From positions 48,756,001 to 48,820,000 of the forward strand of contig NC_073358.2 of the NCBI RefSeq assembly GCF_027580225.2: a DNA stretch of 64,000 nt, written 5' to 3'. The stretch comes from Misgurnus anguillicaudatus (taxonomy: Eukaryota > Chordata > Actinopteri > Cypriniformes > Cobitidae). Position numbers and translations under genes: made by a program. Of this stretch, positions 1-12,159 are shown piece after piece (position 1 is the stretch's first letter; each line of letters opens with the position of its first letter). Under the pieces are notes generated by a model. The model worked only from the letters and a program-made list of their open reading frames with translations, ran no database searches and was not told the origin of the DNA.

Positions 1-620
1 ATGTGATGGATGAGAGAGGAAAGAGGGACGCTTGCTACAAAATTAGACTTGAAGCGATGGAGACATGCTGTTTATCCATATTGGGTTTAATTGGGCCTTT
101 CACAGCAAAGCATTCAGCATCAGACGTGCCATTTATCGGTCCACTGGATTCTATGCTCTCTTTCCCCAGTATTTCCCAGGTTTCCCGTGTAAACGAGGGT
201 TTGTCAAAGTTATAAATCATCGCCGGCCATTCGGGGGGTCCACAAGAAATATTAGCAACTTTTAGTGCTGGAAAAAATGGCTTTGCGACATTGTTGTGTG
301 AAGTCCTGGTAGGTTGTTGATGCAAAGTCTTACGAACACAACCTAAAAACAAGAGCACTACTTTATACATTCGCAGCCAATTAAATTATGTTTTGAGTTT
401 ACAAGAAGTTAAGCTCTACTGCACAGTGTCTGTGGCATGCTGTCAATTACAATAGAAAATAATATCCATTCTTCTCTCAGTTTGTACAAACAAAACACTC
501 AAACACAAAATATTTTTTCAAGGCTTACTGGAGAGTTTAAAAGCAGAAATAGATGGGATTAATATTTCTTTTTCTTTTGAACAAAAATGTGTTCTAAACT
601 ACATAGTTATGGGGTTACTA
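1..620. other. gene-free stretch
   Basis: Short open frames on both strands overlap each other and show no recognisable domain or splice structure. I see no gene, RNA or clear repeat here. Confidence 0.5.
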
Positions 621-628
621 TTGTAGAT

Positions 629-916
629 CAGTGGTTCTCAAACTGGGGTCCGGGCCCCCAGGGGGGCCGCGAGATGGTGCCAGGGGGGGCCCCAGTTTTA
701 TGACATTTTATAAAATACATTAATTTATCATGAATTCTGTGAAATTAAACTTTAAAAAAAACAAGGCAGCACTACTTTGTATAATTTTACGTTTTGTTTA
801 ATTAAAATGTGAAGTTTTAGAACTGTTTTTTTGTCATAAATTTTCTTTGGGGGGCCCGCGAAGAAATGCACCGTACAGAAAGGGGGCCGCACGCTGAAAA
901 AGTTTGAGAACCACTG
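629..916. mobile_element. hAT-type MITE with 8-bp target duplication
   Basis: The termini are inverted: the left end reads CAGTGGTTCTCAAAC and the right end GTTTGAGAACCACTG. The direct repeat TTGTAGAT flanks the element at 621-628 and 917-924. An 8-bp duplication with CAG...CTG ends is the hAT signature. At 288 bp with no transposase frame it is non-autonomous. Just inside the ends it is rich in G/C runs (GGGCCCCC and GGGGGGCC). Confidence 0.88.
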
Positions 917-924
917 TTGTAGAT

Positions 925-3295
925 GAATGAAATCTAGTTGTGTTATGGATGTCATTTCTTTAAGTAGATTGTTTGAAAGATATCTGTTTGAAAGAAGAGA
1001 TGAAATAGCCAGACAGGGTCAGTAAAATAATCACATTCATTTTAGGGTAATGTTCCTGCTCATTGGTAGGGCATTGTCGTAACAAAAACATACTGATAAA
1101 AAACAACCTATCCTCCATACAACTGCTTTGGTTTTTGGTTTGTCCATTCCCCCAAATACGACCACAAGTGTATACTAAATTAGTGCATCTACCAGCAGCA
1201 GGTGAAACTTAGGGTATAAAATTATATACTGTATATTGTTGTATAATTTTGCAATAATGACATGTCCTGGGATATGATTTTCAATTTAAACTGCCAGGAT
1301 TAATAGCGTTTTTTAACACCTTACACTATTCAGGCATTTAGGGCATATAACATTTATTTATTATATGATATAAAACACAGCATAAAAAACTTTTTTCAAA
1401 AAGTACTTAATATCTTCCAAGTGTACCGAGCTCAAACAATCAATTTTTTTATGAAAAAAAGATGCAAAAGTGATATAAACCACCTGTAAATGGCACATCC
1501 GGTGTACTCGTTCAAAAACTGCCGCCAGAAGAAGCAATGATACATCACTTTTGATTGTAAAATAGCATTGGCTCTTGTGTGTTTCGTGCCCGATTGCATC
1601 CAAACATCAGCTAAAAATGTGAAGCGCTATTGGGGTCATTCTACAAAAAAGGTGGAAATGCTTGTCCCTTGCTTTTGCAGACCCCTCAATCATTTAATTT
1701 GACCCAATAATCCCATAATGATATATATTTAATAAATATAGACTGTCCTTAACATGATGAGAGAGTTTATTTATGTAATTTTCTTTTTTTCCTTTTTTTA
1801 AACTTTTTTTAAATGTCTGATCCTGAAAATTGCCCTGTCCCTTTGATCATACATGGAAGTTGAACTATGTACTTATTATTTAAAACCATGTTTTTTATAA
1901 AAACAAATCTAATTTACATTTACCTTTAACCCTGTATGAATTTACTACAACACTGAAATGGTAAAAAATACACTATTAATATGACTAATATCAAAAATAA
2001 ATATTTGTCCCCCAAATTTATGTCATTGGTGTTACCCTACCCAAAGCACTTTTATTTTGAAACAATGCACCAGCTCTTTGAAGTTTTTCATGGGTCAAAG
2101 AGGTCAGTGAAAGAAGTGCAGTGGAGGAAGGCAAAAGGTTTGTGAGACGTCTTACCTTATTTGTCTAAAATATCATGATATATCTAAGAATTTTGAGATA
2201 AGATTTTTTGTATGTCATTAGTGTTACTCTTTTTTTATAGCTGGGAGTGTTAAGATCTTTACATAAAAATACATTATACTGAATAAGTATGTGATTGTTA
2301 CTGATGAAATGGCTAATGGCAGCCATTTTGTTAAAATGTTTGTTTTTTTTCTGTAAATTGTCATTAGTGTTACCATCATTGGTGTTACCGTCTTCTCTAA
2401 TGAGTACTTTCTAAGCACTATTCCTTTAACTGACCAACATAAAAGCATACAAACAAAACAAGATGGAAAAATGTTTAAGTTTATAAGTTTTATCATATTC
2501 ATTATCTATCATTATATTCTCATTTTGTCAGGTATTGAAGATACATTTTTACAGCCTTTTAATTTAGTGGCTTTTTTGTACATGAACAACACGAAAGGGT
2601 AGTAAATTTGGCCATGGTATATTAAGTTTTAAAAAAAATTCAAAGCATTTTCTCAAAATATGTGTAAATATAAGATTTGTCACCAAAAATCATTCCATTT
2701 GCTGAAACACAGAGAAAGTTGTGGCCAAATTAAGACAAAAAAAAACAAAAATGGCTAAAAATGGCCTCAACAACCCATAAGGGTTAAATGAGATCTGAAT
2801 GTGTGTGTGAATATACTTTTACTTGCGTGTTGTGTTTTATATGGTTGAGAAGTGGTTGAGTTTAGGGTAAGGGTGGGGTTAGATTCTCCAAAATCTCTTT
2901 AAAACAAACCATAAATATTTATGAAACCTTTTCTACATTTACAAATTCATAAAATTAAATGTGTCTAATCTAACGTATAAGGCAAAAACCTTAAAATGTA
3001 ACCACAGGTTGTATACTGGAGTTAGAGGACACAAATCAAATCCCTTTCATGTAACTTTATGTCGTTAGGTGCTTGCAAAAACGAACTATAAGGGCGTTAG
3101 TTTTGGAGGACAATCTGCTGTAACGGTGCATGCAAGTTTAATCAAATTGGTTATGCAAGACAAGTTAATTGCGTTTTTAGTATGTAAAAACAATTTGACT
3201 TACATTTTTAGGTGTAATGAACTTGGATTTACAAGTCATTTCAACTTTGATTTTTTATCTTAACTATGAGTTGCTTTAACTTAATAAAGTTAAAA
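925..3295. other. AT-rich gene-free stretch with a recurring short motif
   Basis: No coding exon is supported. A motif close to TCATTGGTGTTACC recurs near 2022, 2216, 2359 and 2375, and the 2640-2790 part looks like old dispersed repeat. Nothing else is recognisable. Confidence 0.45.
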
Positions 3296-3299
3296 TAAC

Positions 3300-3535
3300 T
3301 TTAGCTAATTCAACTTTATTTGCTGAACACAAAAGAAGATATTTTGAATAAAGTTTTTTTTAACCAAACCATTCAGAGGCCCCACTGACTTTTATAGTAT
3401 CGTTATCCTACTATGGAAGTCAATGGAGCTTCTGATTTGTTTGATAACAAACACTGCTCAAAATATCTCCCTTTGTGTTCAGCAGAACAAAGAAATTTAT
3501 ACAGGTTTGTAATAACACGAGAGCTAGTAAATAAA
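3300..3535. repeat. dispersed teleost repeat fragment
   Basis: The segment contains GAACACAAAAGAAGATATTT and, facing it, AAATATCTCCCTTTGTGTTC, followed by GAAATTTATACAGGTTTGTA. This pattern is familiar from cyprinid genomes as the end of a high-copy DNA element. A further short piece lies near 12,180-12,290. The family name is not assigned. Confidence 0.6.
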
Positions 3536-3858
3536 GGCCCTAAATAACTATCCCTGTAAAGATGCCGTATAATGTAAAACCGTATTTATGAATAATAAGA
3601 GTTCTGTACATGGTAATGATGACATATCGTGAGCCTCAAACGCATTTCCTCCTTATGTAAACTTTGTGCAAGCAAAAGACTAGAAAACAGACTCAACATA
3701 ACACAGACCGTGATGTTCTTCAAAATCCGTATTTTCGTCTGATACAGGTTTAAACGCTTTACTTATGTGAGCTACTGACATAAGTCTCATGAGCCTAGCT
3801 GTGGAACAGCCAATCAGAGCAAAGCTCAACATTATTATGACCAGTGATGCCACAGTTA

Positions 3859-4393
3859 GGGCGCAGTCACACCAAAAGCGCTTTAAACGCTTGCAAACGC
3901 AAGGCGCGACGCACTGCCTTTTTTAAAAAAAGAGCAGTGCCGCGCGGCTTTTCATATTGCTAAGCAACCACCGAGTCAGCTGTCTTGTCAATCAAATATT
4001 GAAGCGTGAGCGCTCTTTTGCTGTTAACTGTCATATTAGCAGAAACTTTAAAAAGAGGACGCTTGCTCTGACCTTGTTTGAGGGTGAGAGGTGCACAAAC
4101 ACGCAGGAGAGAGTGAGCGAGTGGAGTCCGGATCTTCAAAGCAACTGTAAACTTCCCTCACCACAACGTAAGGCCCGCCTCTCCCCTCATTCGATTGGAC
4201 AATGGAAGACGCGAATGACGTCAGGCGCTTTCTCCGCTCTCAGCGCTCCTTCAAAAACGCGTGCGCGGCAGGCGGCAGAAAACCGCAAGGCGCTCGGCGC
4301 GCATAAACAGCGCGCAAACGCGCCCTGCCCATAGAATATCATTCAAAAAAGGCGCCTGCAACTGCCATAAACGCTTTTGGTGTGACTGAGCCC
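3859..4393. mobile_element. PIF/Harbinger-type MITE, TTA target duplication
   Basis: The inverted ends are GGGCGCAGTCACACCAAAAG on the left and CTTTTGGTGTGACTGAGCCC on the right. They are flanked by TTA at 3856-3858 and 4394-4396. The interior is CpG-rich (GCGC, CGCG). The 125-codon open frame inside has no domain I recognise and is probably chance in GC-rich DNA. Confidence 0.8.
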
Positions 4394-4639
4394 TTACTTT
4401 GAAAAAGTAATCTGATTACTGATTACTCCTTTAAAAAGTAACTAAGTTACTTTACAGATTACTTGATTTTAAAAGTAACTAAGTTAGATTACAAGTTACT
4501 TTGTTAGTTACATTCCAGTAGCTGCCAACACCCCCACTGCCTCAACATTAAAAATGACAACCGGTTTTGCCAACACTCACCTTATTGGAAGTGCATTTTT
4601 AACAGTAACGTCAACAATGTATCTCCTGACATTTTAAGT

Positions 4640-5480
4640 TGAACTGTTGTGTTTTAAAAAACTAAAATATATAGTCTTTCTTGACTTAAATAGGGAAGAG
4701 CAGGGGCCATTTTCAGAAAAACTTAATTTTAAAAGCTAATGTTTTAGAAAGAGATATATTTTTGCTGTGGTCAATATCTCACAAGTGTGGTCTATCAAAA
4801 CCAGCTGGAATTTTGAACAAATGTAAAACGACTTCTGTGTAATTTCACTTTAAACAAGAGTAGTGAATTGTTACACAATAGATTTTTGTGTTACACTTGT
4901 TTTTATTAAATATGATTATGACCTCTTTAATATGTAACTGCAAACTTATTTTGTCATTTATCTTTGTAAAAAATAATTAAATTACATTTTTATTTTAAAT
5001 TTCAGTTATCAAATGTTTCAAAAGCAACCAACAAACTTAAATTGCTGAGACAAAAAACATTCAATAGTTTGAACACTAAGAAAATAAAATTAAATCAAAT
5101 TAGAATAATATCAATTTTTTAACATATTATACACAGTATTAGCAGCGGGACAAAACTAACAAGTGTTCCTTTTGACCCGACAGGATCTACTCACAAAATA
5201 AAAGTAAGTCGAGTTTAAACTCGACTTACTTTTATTTTGAAAAACTAAGAAGTCTTCAGGATGTTATATAGTAAATACCTTGTAGATTTATCAGTATTGT
5301 AACACATGAAACGAGAAACACAACGCGTTGTAAGAAAAAAAGACCGCTTTTGGAATATATTTATCATGGTTGAAAACACAGTTCTGGATCTACACGTTGA
5401 AATCGGTGAGTAAATAACGCGATATTTGACAACTCTTTCAGAGGTTATGTGCTAATATGCTGTCATAGTGATATGCAGAT
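4640..5480. repeat. dispersed repeat, inverted relative to 10560-12150
   Basis: The sequence is recognisably the reverse complement of the 10560-12150 region. Matching blocks include the segment around TTTTCAGAAAAACTTAATTT, the AT-rich 4900-5110 part, and CTGTATTAGCAGCG-like sequence followed by the part with CGTTGTAAGAAAAAAAGACC. No coding capacity is seen. Confidence 0.65.
5194..5239. repeat. perfect 46-bp palindrome
   Basis: The sequence is its own reverse complement, centred on GAGTTTAAACTC with arms that read CAAAATAAAAGTAAGTC. The homologous place in the inverted repeat copy (near 10850) has only one arm, so the palindrome formed locally in this copy. Confidence 0.9.
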
Positions 5481-5915
5481 GTTATTATCAGGGCTCGGAG
5501 AAAATCGCTTTGTTACTTTCGTTCTTCAACTCTCCCACACTTACTGGTTTTGCACTGAAGTCCAGCTTTTGTTGTTTGGGTAGTGGATGAACTCCTGCTC
5601 ACTGCTTCTCACCACCGGGTGGGACTTGCTCTTAAGTTTGACTGTCTGTGCCGTGCCGCGACTCCAAATGTTTTTTTTTTTTTTTTATTTGACGTAGTGT
5701 TTTTGTAGCTGCTTCTCTCTTCTCTCTCTATTGTACGTTGTTTACGTTTGTGTCGCTTACACGTGACCTGAGTTGTCCTCGTGCTGAAAACGTGAATTGT
5801 CGCACACCTGACTTCACTTCCCGAGATGCAAGAAGAAATATACAAGAAAATATATATTTAACTAAGGAAAATTTCAAAAATAGTAACGCACAGTGACTTG
5901 GATAGGTAACTTTAA

Positions 5916-6682
5916 AGGGAAATTCCGCCTTGAAATGATCCTAGGGTTAATAACAAACGTGTACCGAGTTCGACCGTTCACTGGAGTTTGTTTTCATGCT
6001 AGTCTAACGTGACCAGTGTTATTGCTAAACGCAAATTAGCATGTTATGGTAGCCTTCGGGGCATCAGTGCATTAAAAACGAAATCGCTATGTCTATACTA
6101 CTAATAATGCTCAAAATAACCCCACACTTACACTGTAGCACAATGAGGGTCTCTATATGTAAACCGAAGCATTGAGAACTTTGCAAGTGTACAAGCAGTT
6201 TATTAAAAAGAAACACTTACCGTTCACGTCTGGATCACATATCCATGCGGGCGCCATCTTGGGAAAACTGAACTCTCGCGTGAAAGCACAACACCTGTTC
6301 CGGGCAACAACGTTTCACGCGAGAGTTTAGTTTTCCCAAGATGGCGCCCGCATGGATATGTGATCCAGACGTGAACGGTAAGTGTTTCTTTTTAATAAAC
6401 TGCCTGTACACTTGCAAAGTTCTCGGTGCTTCTGTTTACATGTAGAGACCCTCATTGTGCTACAGTGTGGGTGTGGGGTTGTTTTGAGCATTGTTGGTGG
6501 TATAGACATAGCGATTTCGTTTTTGGTGCGCTGATGCCCCGAGGGCTGCCATGGCATGCTGGTTTGCGTTTGGCAGTGGCACTGGTCACGTTGGGCTGGC
6601 ATGAGGGCGGACTCCGGTGGGCGGTCGAACTCGGTGCGCGTTTGTTGTTAACCCTAGGATCATTTCGGGGCGGAATTTCCCT
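5916..6682. mobile_element. TTAA-flanked fold-back element (family B)
   Basis: TTAA flanks both sides (5912-5915 and 6683-6686). The ends are AGGGAAATTCCGCC and GGCGGAATTTCCCT, and the inverted arms of roughly 370 bp meet near 6290-6315. Close to the centre each arm holds ATGGCGCCCGCATGG, followed about 20 bases later by a donor-like GGTAAGT. It is related along its length to 32811-33735. No transposase is present. Confidence 0.85.
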
Positions 6683-6950
6683 TTAATCTGATTACTGGTT
6701 TGGAAATATTAACGCGTTAGATTACTCGTTACTAAAAAAGTGGTCAAATTAGAGTTACCGGCATCACTGATTATGACCCTTCCAAATAAAGTAATATTAG
6801 ACCATTTTATTCTAAAGGCAAATTCAAGCGCTGTAAATAGACATGTAAAAACATTTATGGATCATTTTTGCACTTAATAAAGCCACATACCTTCTAGATA
6901 TCAGAGAACAATTTAACAGATTATATCAATGCATTCTTTGGCACCTTTAA

Positions 6951-9592
6951 AAATGTAAATGTAGTTTTTTTTTTACTTTTAAACATGTTGAATTTGTTTA
7001 ACTCAATTTATTAAGTTAAACTAAAACAAAAATGTATGTTGATATGATTCTTTACAGTGTATTGGTTAAATGGCTTGCCCCATATTTTATTTTGTTTTAC
7101 AAACTAAGGGATGAGCTGAAACAATTTTATGTATTTTCAGTAGAACGTGACAGCCATAGATGTTGTTGCTAAAGCTTAACTCAACTTACAAAAAGAAACT
7201 CAGAAAACCTGTTTAAACTTTCTTGTGCATCTCTCAAAAAACTCAATTTCATTTATTTAGAGCTTTTCCAATGCGCAGTGATGCGAAACATCCCACAGAT
7301 AAAGTTATGCACAAATATGTTTTTTAATATAAAAAAAGGAAAAATATCACCCAGTGAGCAAACTGGTAGCTGTGGCAAGAAATGAAAAATTACACAAGGT
7401 GGTGGTAAAAAGATACATTAAGGCTACGTGACCTAATTTGAGGTCTACAAATAAATGGCCTAAAACTTTTAATGCGTCATTTGTTTTTCAGTAGATATAC
7501 GATCTTGTGCAGTTATTTACTAACAAATAAAGTCATGAGGATTGATGTGACACTGAAAAGACAAATAAGTCTAAACACAAACCATGACCATCGGGGTGAA
7601 AAAATTACATTGCCTAAAAGACTTCCTGAAGGACAAACCACAGCAATTTTACTCCCGAGCGCTGAGTTTGCAAAAATAATCTCTGCCGACCCATTTGTTC
7701 AGTCTCTCCAGCTTTTCATACAGCCAACACAAAACTAATATTGCCACTTTAGTGGGACAGGTTGGTCCCAGAAATCAATTTTTTCGATAATGTCACCGAA
7801 ATGATAAAGCTGATAGCTTTTATGCTGAAGGTGCAGGAGTGAGCACATCATAAGTTTCTCTTAATGTGATAAAAATCATGTTTTAAAACATTCCCTTTAT
7901 ATCTATTTAAAGACCCCATTAAAACAAACACATTTCATTTTTTTTTGTAATATACACATTTAAAATCTATAGTCTGTCTTTCTTCTGGGAACAGCAACTA
8001 GATATATAAATGACTTATTCCACAATAGTCATTTCATTTCATAAAATGCTTTTTACAACAACAGTGTCCCTCCCCTAAAGCAAGCAGCAAATCATGTTCA
8101 TAGCTGTTATGGCTTTGAACTTTAAAACTAAGTTTTACTCAGACATACAGCTGAGTTCATATGTTAGTATTTAAAAAAAGAGGATATTATAAATGTCCAA
8201 CGCACACACACAAAAAAATGAATTTACAGAAAATAACCAAGAAACACACTCTGAGGCTATTTTGGGGTTTTTCGCCAGGATTTGGCCTACCCAATTTCAA
8301 AAGCTTCTCATACCCACAAGCAGAGGTGCACATACAAAAGTTTGGTATCATTATACAGGAAATCCTTTGAAATTACATAAAACACTGTTAAATGTGCTCA
8401 ACGTGGTTGTATGTGTTGTCAGTCCTCTAATAAACACAAAAATAAATAGGCGCTTTTTGATGTTTTTTTTCTAAAGTCTGTATTTAAACGTGTATAACTC
8501 TGGCCCTGAGTGGTAACGAAACCTGCAGACAGTTTTGTTTGATTCCAGCGATAGCCAGCTTACAGAGGAAAAAGGAATTTTTTCTCTATCATAATAAATG
8601 CAAAAGTTATTTTACTCCAACTGATGGGAGGAATAATACGCTTTTTGTATAAAATTTCTGCCTAAAAACATTTGAAGTGCTCCCATAACCACATACAGTG
8701 GAATAAATGCAATATCTTTATATCATTTTAAAGAAAACCCTTTGAAGTTACATAAAAAGCTGTTTGTGACAAATATTGTTATTTATGTGGTTTTTCATAT
8801 GATAAAACACCAAATTTTCTTTTTTTATGTTGTAAATACTGTCTTTGATAGTGTATAACTCTGGTCTGGGTGCTCTAGCAGACTGCAGACAGTTCTTGTT
8901 GTTACCAGCAGTAGACAGTAAACACCCAAAAAAAGAATGAACTCTTTAGCATGTCGCATTCAAAAGTTATTCTCATTTTACTGAAGTGTGCGAAAATACA
9001 TTTTTCATATAAATATACATTTTTTGTTTTGCACATATAATAAATAGCAAGGGATTATTCATGCACACAACCAAAGAGAATGCTGTGAATGGACTCATTT
9101 TTTAGAGTAGGACCTAAGAGAAAAGATGGTGTATCATTTGTGGCTATCTGTGCTATCTGAGGCAGTCCACACCCAAGTTTCCCATATGTTTACAAAAGAC
9201 GATTTTTTACCTCATTATTCATTCGACGATTGTTGGATATGTGATGATAATATGACAAAAATAACGCTGTAGCCTTATTCCTGAGAGTGAGAGCTTTCAT
9301 TTGATATAAGACTTGCCCATGTTTGTCATACTTGAAAAATATGAAATATGTGAATATTAAATGATATTAAAAAATATGGGGGGGGGGTGATAGTGTAAAT
9401 TAAGTGTAACTAACTTTCATACAGTAAAACATATCTCAAAGTGATGCATATCTGCAGAAAGTAGAGACTCTAAGCTTTCAAACAGTATCTCATATGTGGT
9501 ACTGGGTCCATGACAGACCATTAAAAATTAAAGGAATATTTTATATTAAGTCAAAATAAGATAATTCTGGACCCGGTACAGGGTCCCAGAGG
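6951..9592. other. gene-free stretch with an internal diverged duplication
   Basis: No exon is supported. Roughly 8340-8640 and 8690-9000 are two diverged direct copies. Both pass through a CCTTTGAA(A/G)TTACATAAA block, then GTGTATAACTCTGG, then CTGCAGACAGTT. An old repeat with two units is the simplest reading. A run of G lies near 9380. Confidence 0.5.
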
Positions 9593-9596
9593 TTAA

Positions 9597-10241
9597 AGGT
9601 GCCATAGAATGTAAAACTGTTTTTACCTAGGCATTCATATGATTTCTGTTCATATTGTGAGTATTTTGCGATTGTTTCCTCCTTCTTATGTAAACCTTGT
9701 GCATGCAAAAGATCGCTGGAAAACAGACCAATCTCAACATAACACCAACCGTGACATTACAGTCGAGATGTACGCCCCAACATTAAATTACTCATTAAAT
9801 AATTACAATGTTGTTACAATGCTAAAACAATGCTATATGCTAGCGTTTAGGCTAATGTTCTACCATTGACGTTACAGTTACGTTTTGAGGGCCATACTGA
9901 AAAAACACAAACCTACCACTCAGAAAAGTTCATTAACAATCTCCAAACAATTGATTATTCCTCAAAATCCATATCTTCGTCTGATACAGGCTCAAACATA
10001 AGGTCTGTTTACACATACACACAGAGCTACTGAAGGAGCTGCTCTGAGAAACAGCCAATCAGAGCAGAGCTCAACATTATTATTCATGAACCTTTCAAAT
10101 AAGGTAATAATAGACCATTTCATTCTAAAGGCAAGTTGTAAATGGACATGTAAAACTTTTCTGGATCACTTTTGCACTTAATAAAGCCACATACCTTCTA
10201 TGTAGATATCAGAGATAATTTCAAGGCATTCTTTGGCACCT
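9597..10241. mobile_element. TTAA-flanked repeat, copy 2 (family D, uninterrupted)
   Basis: TTAA lies on both sides (9593-9596 and 10242-10245). The ends are AGGTGCCATAGAATG and CATTCTTTGGCACCT. It is the empty-site counterpart of the interrupted copy at 3557-6946. It is non-coding. Confidence 0.82.
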
Positions 10242-11171
10242 TTAACATACCTGTACCCGTGAATCTTAACCCAGCAAGCAATTTTGCATTTAAAAGACAT
10301 CTAATAGCCATCCAATCACATCTAGGCTAAAACAAGGCAAAATTTGGGCTGTCAGTGAAAATTTTATATACTGTATGTAAAAAAAAAAGTAAATAATTGA
10401 AAGCAAATACCTTGTAATCACTGTTGACTTTGGTTACATGGTGGAATATCAAATATCTCACAAGTTATTTTGACAAAAATGACACATAACCAATTTCAGG
10501 AAAAGAAGCACAATTGACTTCCATAGTAAAAATACTCTGGCGAAAGTAACCCGGGAAGTAAGTAACAAAGTGATTTTCTCTGAGCCCTGACTACATTTGC
10601 ATTCCAAACTACATGACAGCATCTTTAGCACGCAACCCTTGACAGAGATGAAGAATATTACGTTATTTCCTCACCGTTTTGCGCATGTAGGTCCAAAAAG
10701 CTGTTTTTAGCCATGATAAAAAGTACATTTATAAAGTGTCGTTTTTTTCTTATAGCGCGTTGTTTCTGGTTTCATGTATTAAAATACTGATCAATCTACA
10801 GGTTATTTAGTGACCTAACACATCCTGAAGTTTGACTTCTCCGAGTTTTTCAAAATAAAAGTAAATCAAATGTCTGGATTTCCTGTCAAGAAGAAAGTAA
10901 CACTAGTTACTTTTGTCTCGCTGCTAATACGTTAGCATTTTGTTGAAAATGTATATTATTCTAAATTGATTTAGTTTTATTTGTCATAGTGTTCATTATT
11001 CTGAACAATTTAAATTTGTACTGTCAGGTTGCTTTTGAAACATTTGATAAAACTGACATTTGAAATTAAAATGTAATTTCATATTTTTTTGCAAATATAA
11101 ATGACAAATTATGCTTGCAGTTACATATTAACAAGGGCGTAGTCGTGTGTAAATACTAAAAACAAGTGTAA

Positions 11172-11555
11172 TGCTGCGTTTACACCAGCCGCAGTAGAGG
11201 CGGTAAAAACGCGCCATTCGAGCGTAGTTGGACGCTTGAACATTTGAGTTTACTTGCTTCATTCGAAAGCCGCGTGTGAAATTCTAATCAATCGAGACAT
11301 TCACGCGGAAATTCGTATCATGGTAGGGGCTTCTGCGACTCTGCTGAGACTCCACTCGCTTCCTGTTATCATGTCACTACTACAGCAAGGTCCTGATTGG
11401 TTAAAGCGGCACGAAAATCCGCAGAAGTTCAGATTTTTCAACTTGCGCGTTTCCCGCCTACCGCGCCGCAGGATGCTTAATTGCGTCTTTGCATTGACTT
11501 AACATGTAAATCACCCGCGCTTGCTGCCTCTACCGCGCCTGGTGTAAACGCAGCA
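11172..11555. mobile_element. PIF/Harbinger-type MITE, TAA target duplication
   Basis: The inverted ends are TGCTGCGTTTACACCAG and CTGGTGTAAACGCAGCA, flanked by TAA at 11169-11171 and 11556-11558. At 384 bp it is GC-richer than its surroundings and has no transposase. Confidence 0.82.
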
Positions 11556-11730
11556 TAACACAAAAATCTATCTTGTTTTGTTGTGTTACTTTTGACCCAC
11601 CTGTGTGTTACTTCCATCCCTGCTGTCAGGGTTAATAGTAACAATGCGTTACTTTACTTATGTTCAAAGTGAAATGATATTATATAAGTTGTTTCACATT
11701 CATTCAAAATTCCACCTGGTATTGATAGAC

Positions 11731-12047
11731 CAGCCATTCCCAAACTGTGGTCCGCGGACCACTAGTGGTCCGTGAGGGTACTGCAGGTGGTCCGTGTAAA
11801 GGCAAAATAAAATATAAAATAATATATTATATTAAGAAAAATATATATTTTTAAGAATGTGTTTTAAGAATCTGTTGTACTGATGTGATGACCAGTTGTA
11901 GTTTTAGTGCTAGTAAGCCTATTTAGAGGTGCAGTTTAATTCAGGACTTTGTGTACACATATTTTATGATGAGTATTTTGAGGTGGTCCGCGAAAATTCT
12001 TGATTACAAATAGTGGTCCACACAAACAAAAAGTTTGAAAACCCCTG
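11731..12047. mobile_element. hAT-type MITE with 8-bp target duplication
   Basis: The 8-bp direct repeat TGATAGAC flanks it at 11723-11730 and 12048-12055. The ends are CAGCCATTCCCAAACTG and, facing, AGTTTGAAAACCCCTG. The interior has repeated GTGGTCCGYG motifs. It is non-autonomous. Confidence 0.85.
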
Positions 12048-12159
12048 TGATAGACTACACTTGTGAGTCTATATAAATATATCTCTGTCTAAAACATTAT
12101 CTTTTAAAATTATGTTTTTCTGAAAAATTGTACTTTTGCCCCTGTCTCCCCTACTATGG

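Larger units (their letters stand above)
3842..6769. mobile_element. hAT-type element inserted in a repeat, itself hosting two insertions
   Basis: The ends are CAGTGATGCC and GGCATCACTG, flanked by the 8-bp direct repeat ATTATGAC (3834-3841 and 6770-6777). Subterminal sequence is rich in AGTAACT/AGTTACT, a pattern common in fish repeats. It carries a Harbinger-type MITE at 3859-4393 and a TTAA fold-back element at 5916-6682. No transposase reading frame is seen. The uninterrupted host repeat at 9597-10241 serves as the empty-site comparison. Confidence 0.85.
3557..6946. mobile_element. TTAA-flanked repeat, copy 1 (interrupted)
   Basis: The outer parts (3557-3841 and 6770-6946) align along their length with the intact copy at 9597-10241. 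Shared stretches include ATTTTCGTCTGATACAGG-like sequence, CAGCCAATCAGAGC and CTTAATAAAGCCACATACCT. The middle is occupied by a separate 2.9-kb insertion. The right end reads GGCACCT followed by TTAA; the left end is degraded. Confidence 0.75.
10560..12150. repeat. dispersed repeat, inverted partner of 4640-5480, with two insertions
   Basis: In reverse complement it follows the 4640-5480 repeat. The match resumes on both sides of a Harbinger-type MITE (11172-11555) and a hAT-type MITE (11731-12047), so both jumped in after the repeat was in place. Confidence 0.65.

Noticed and set aside
3957..4334. 125-codon frame in GC-rich DNA
   Set aside because: It lies wholly within a Harbinger-type MITE with clean TTA duplications and has no recognisable domain.
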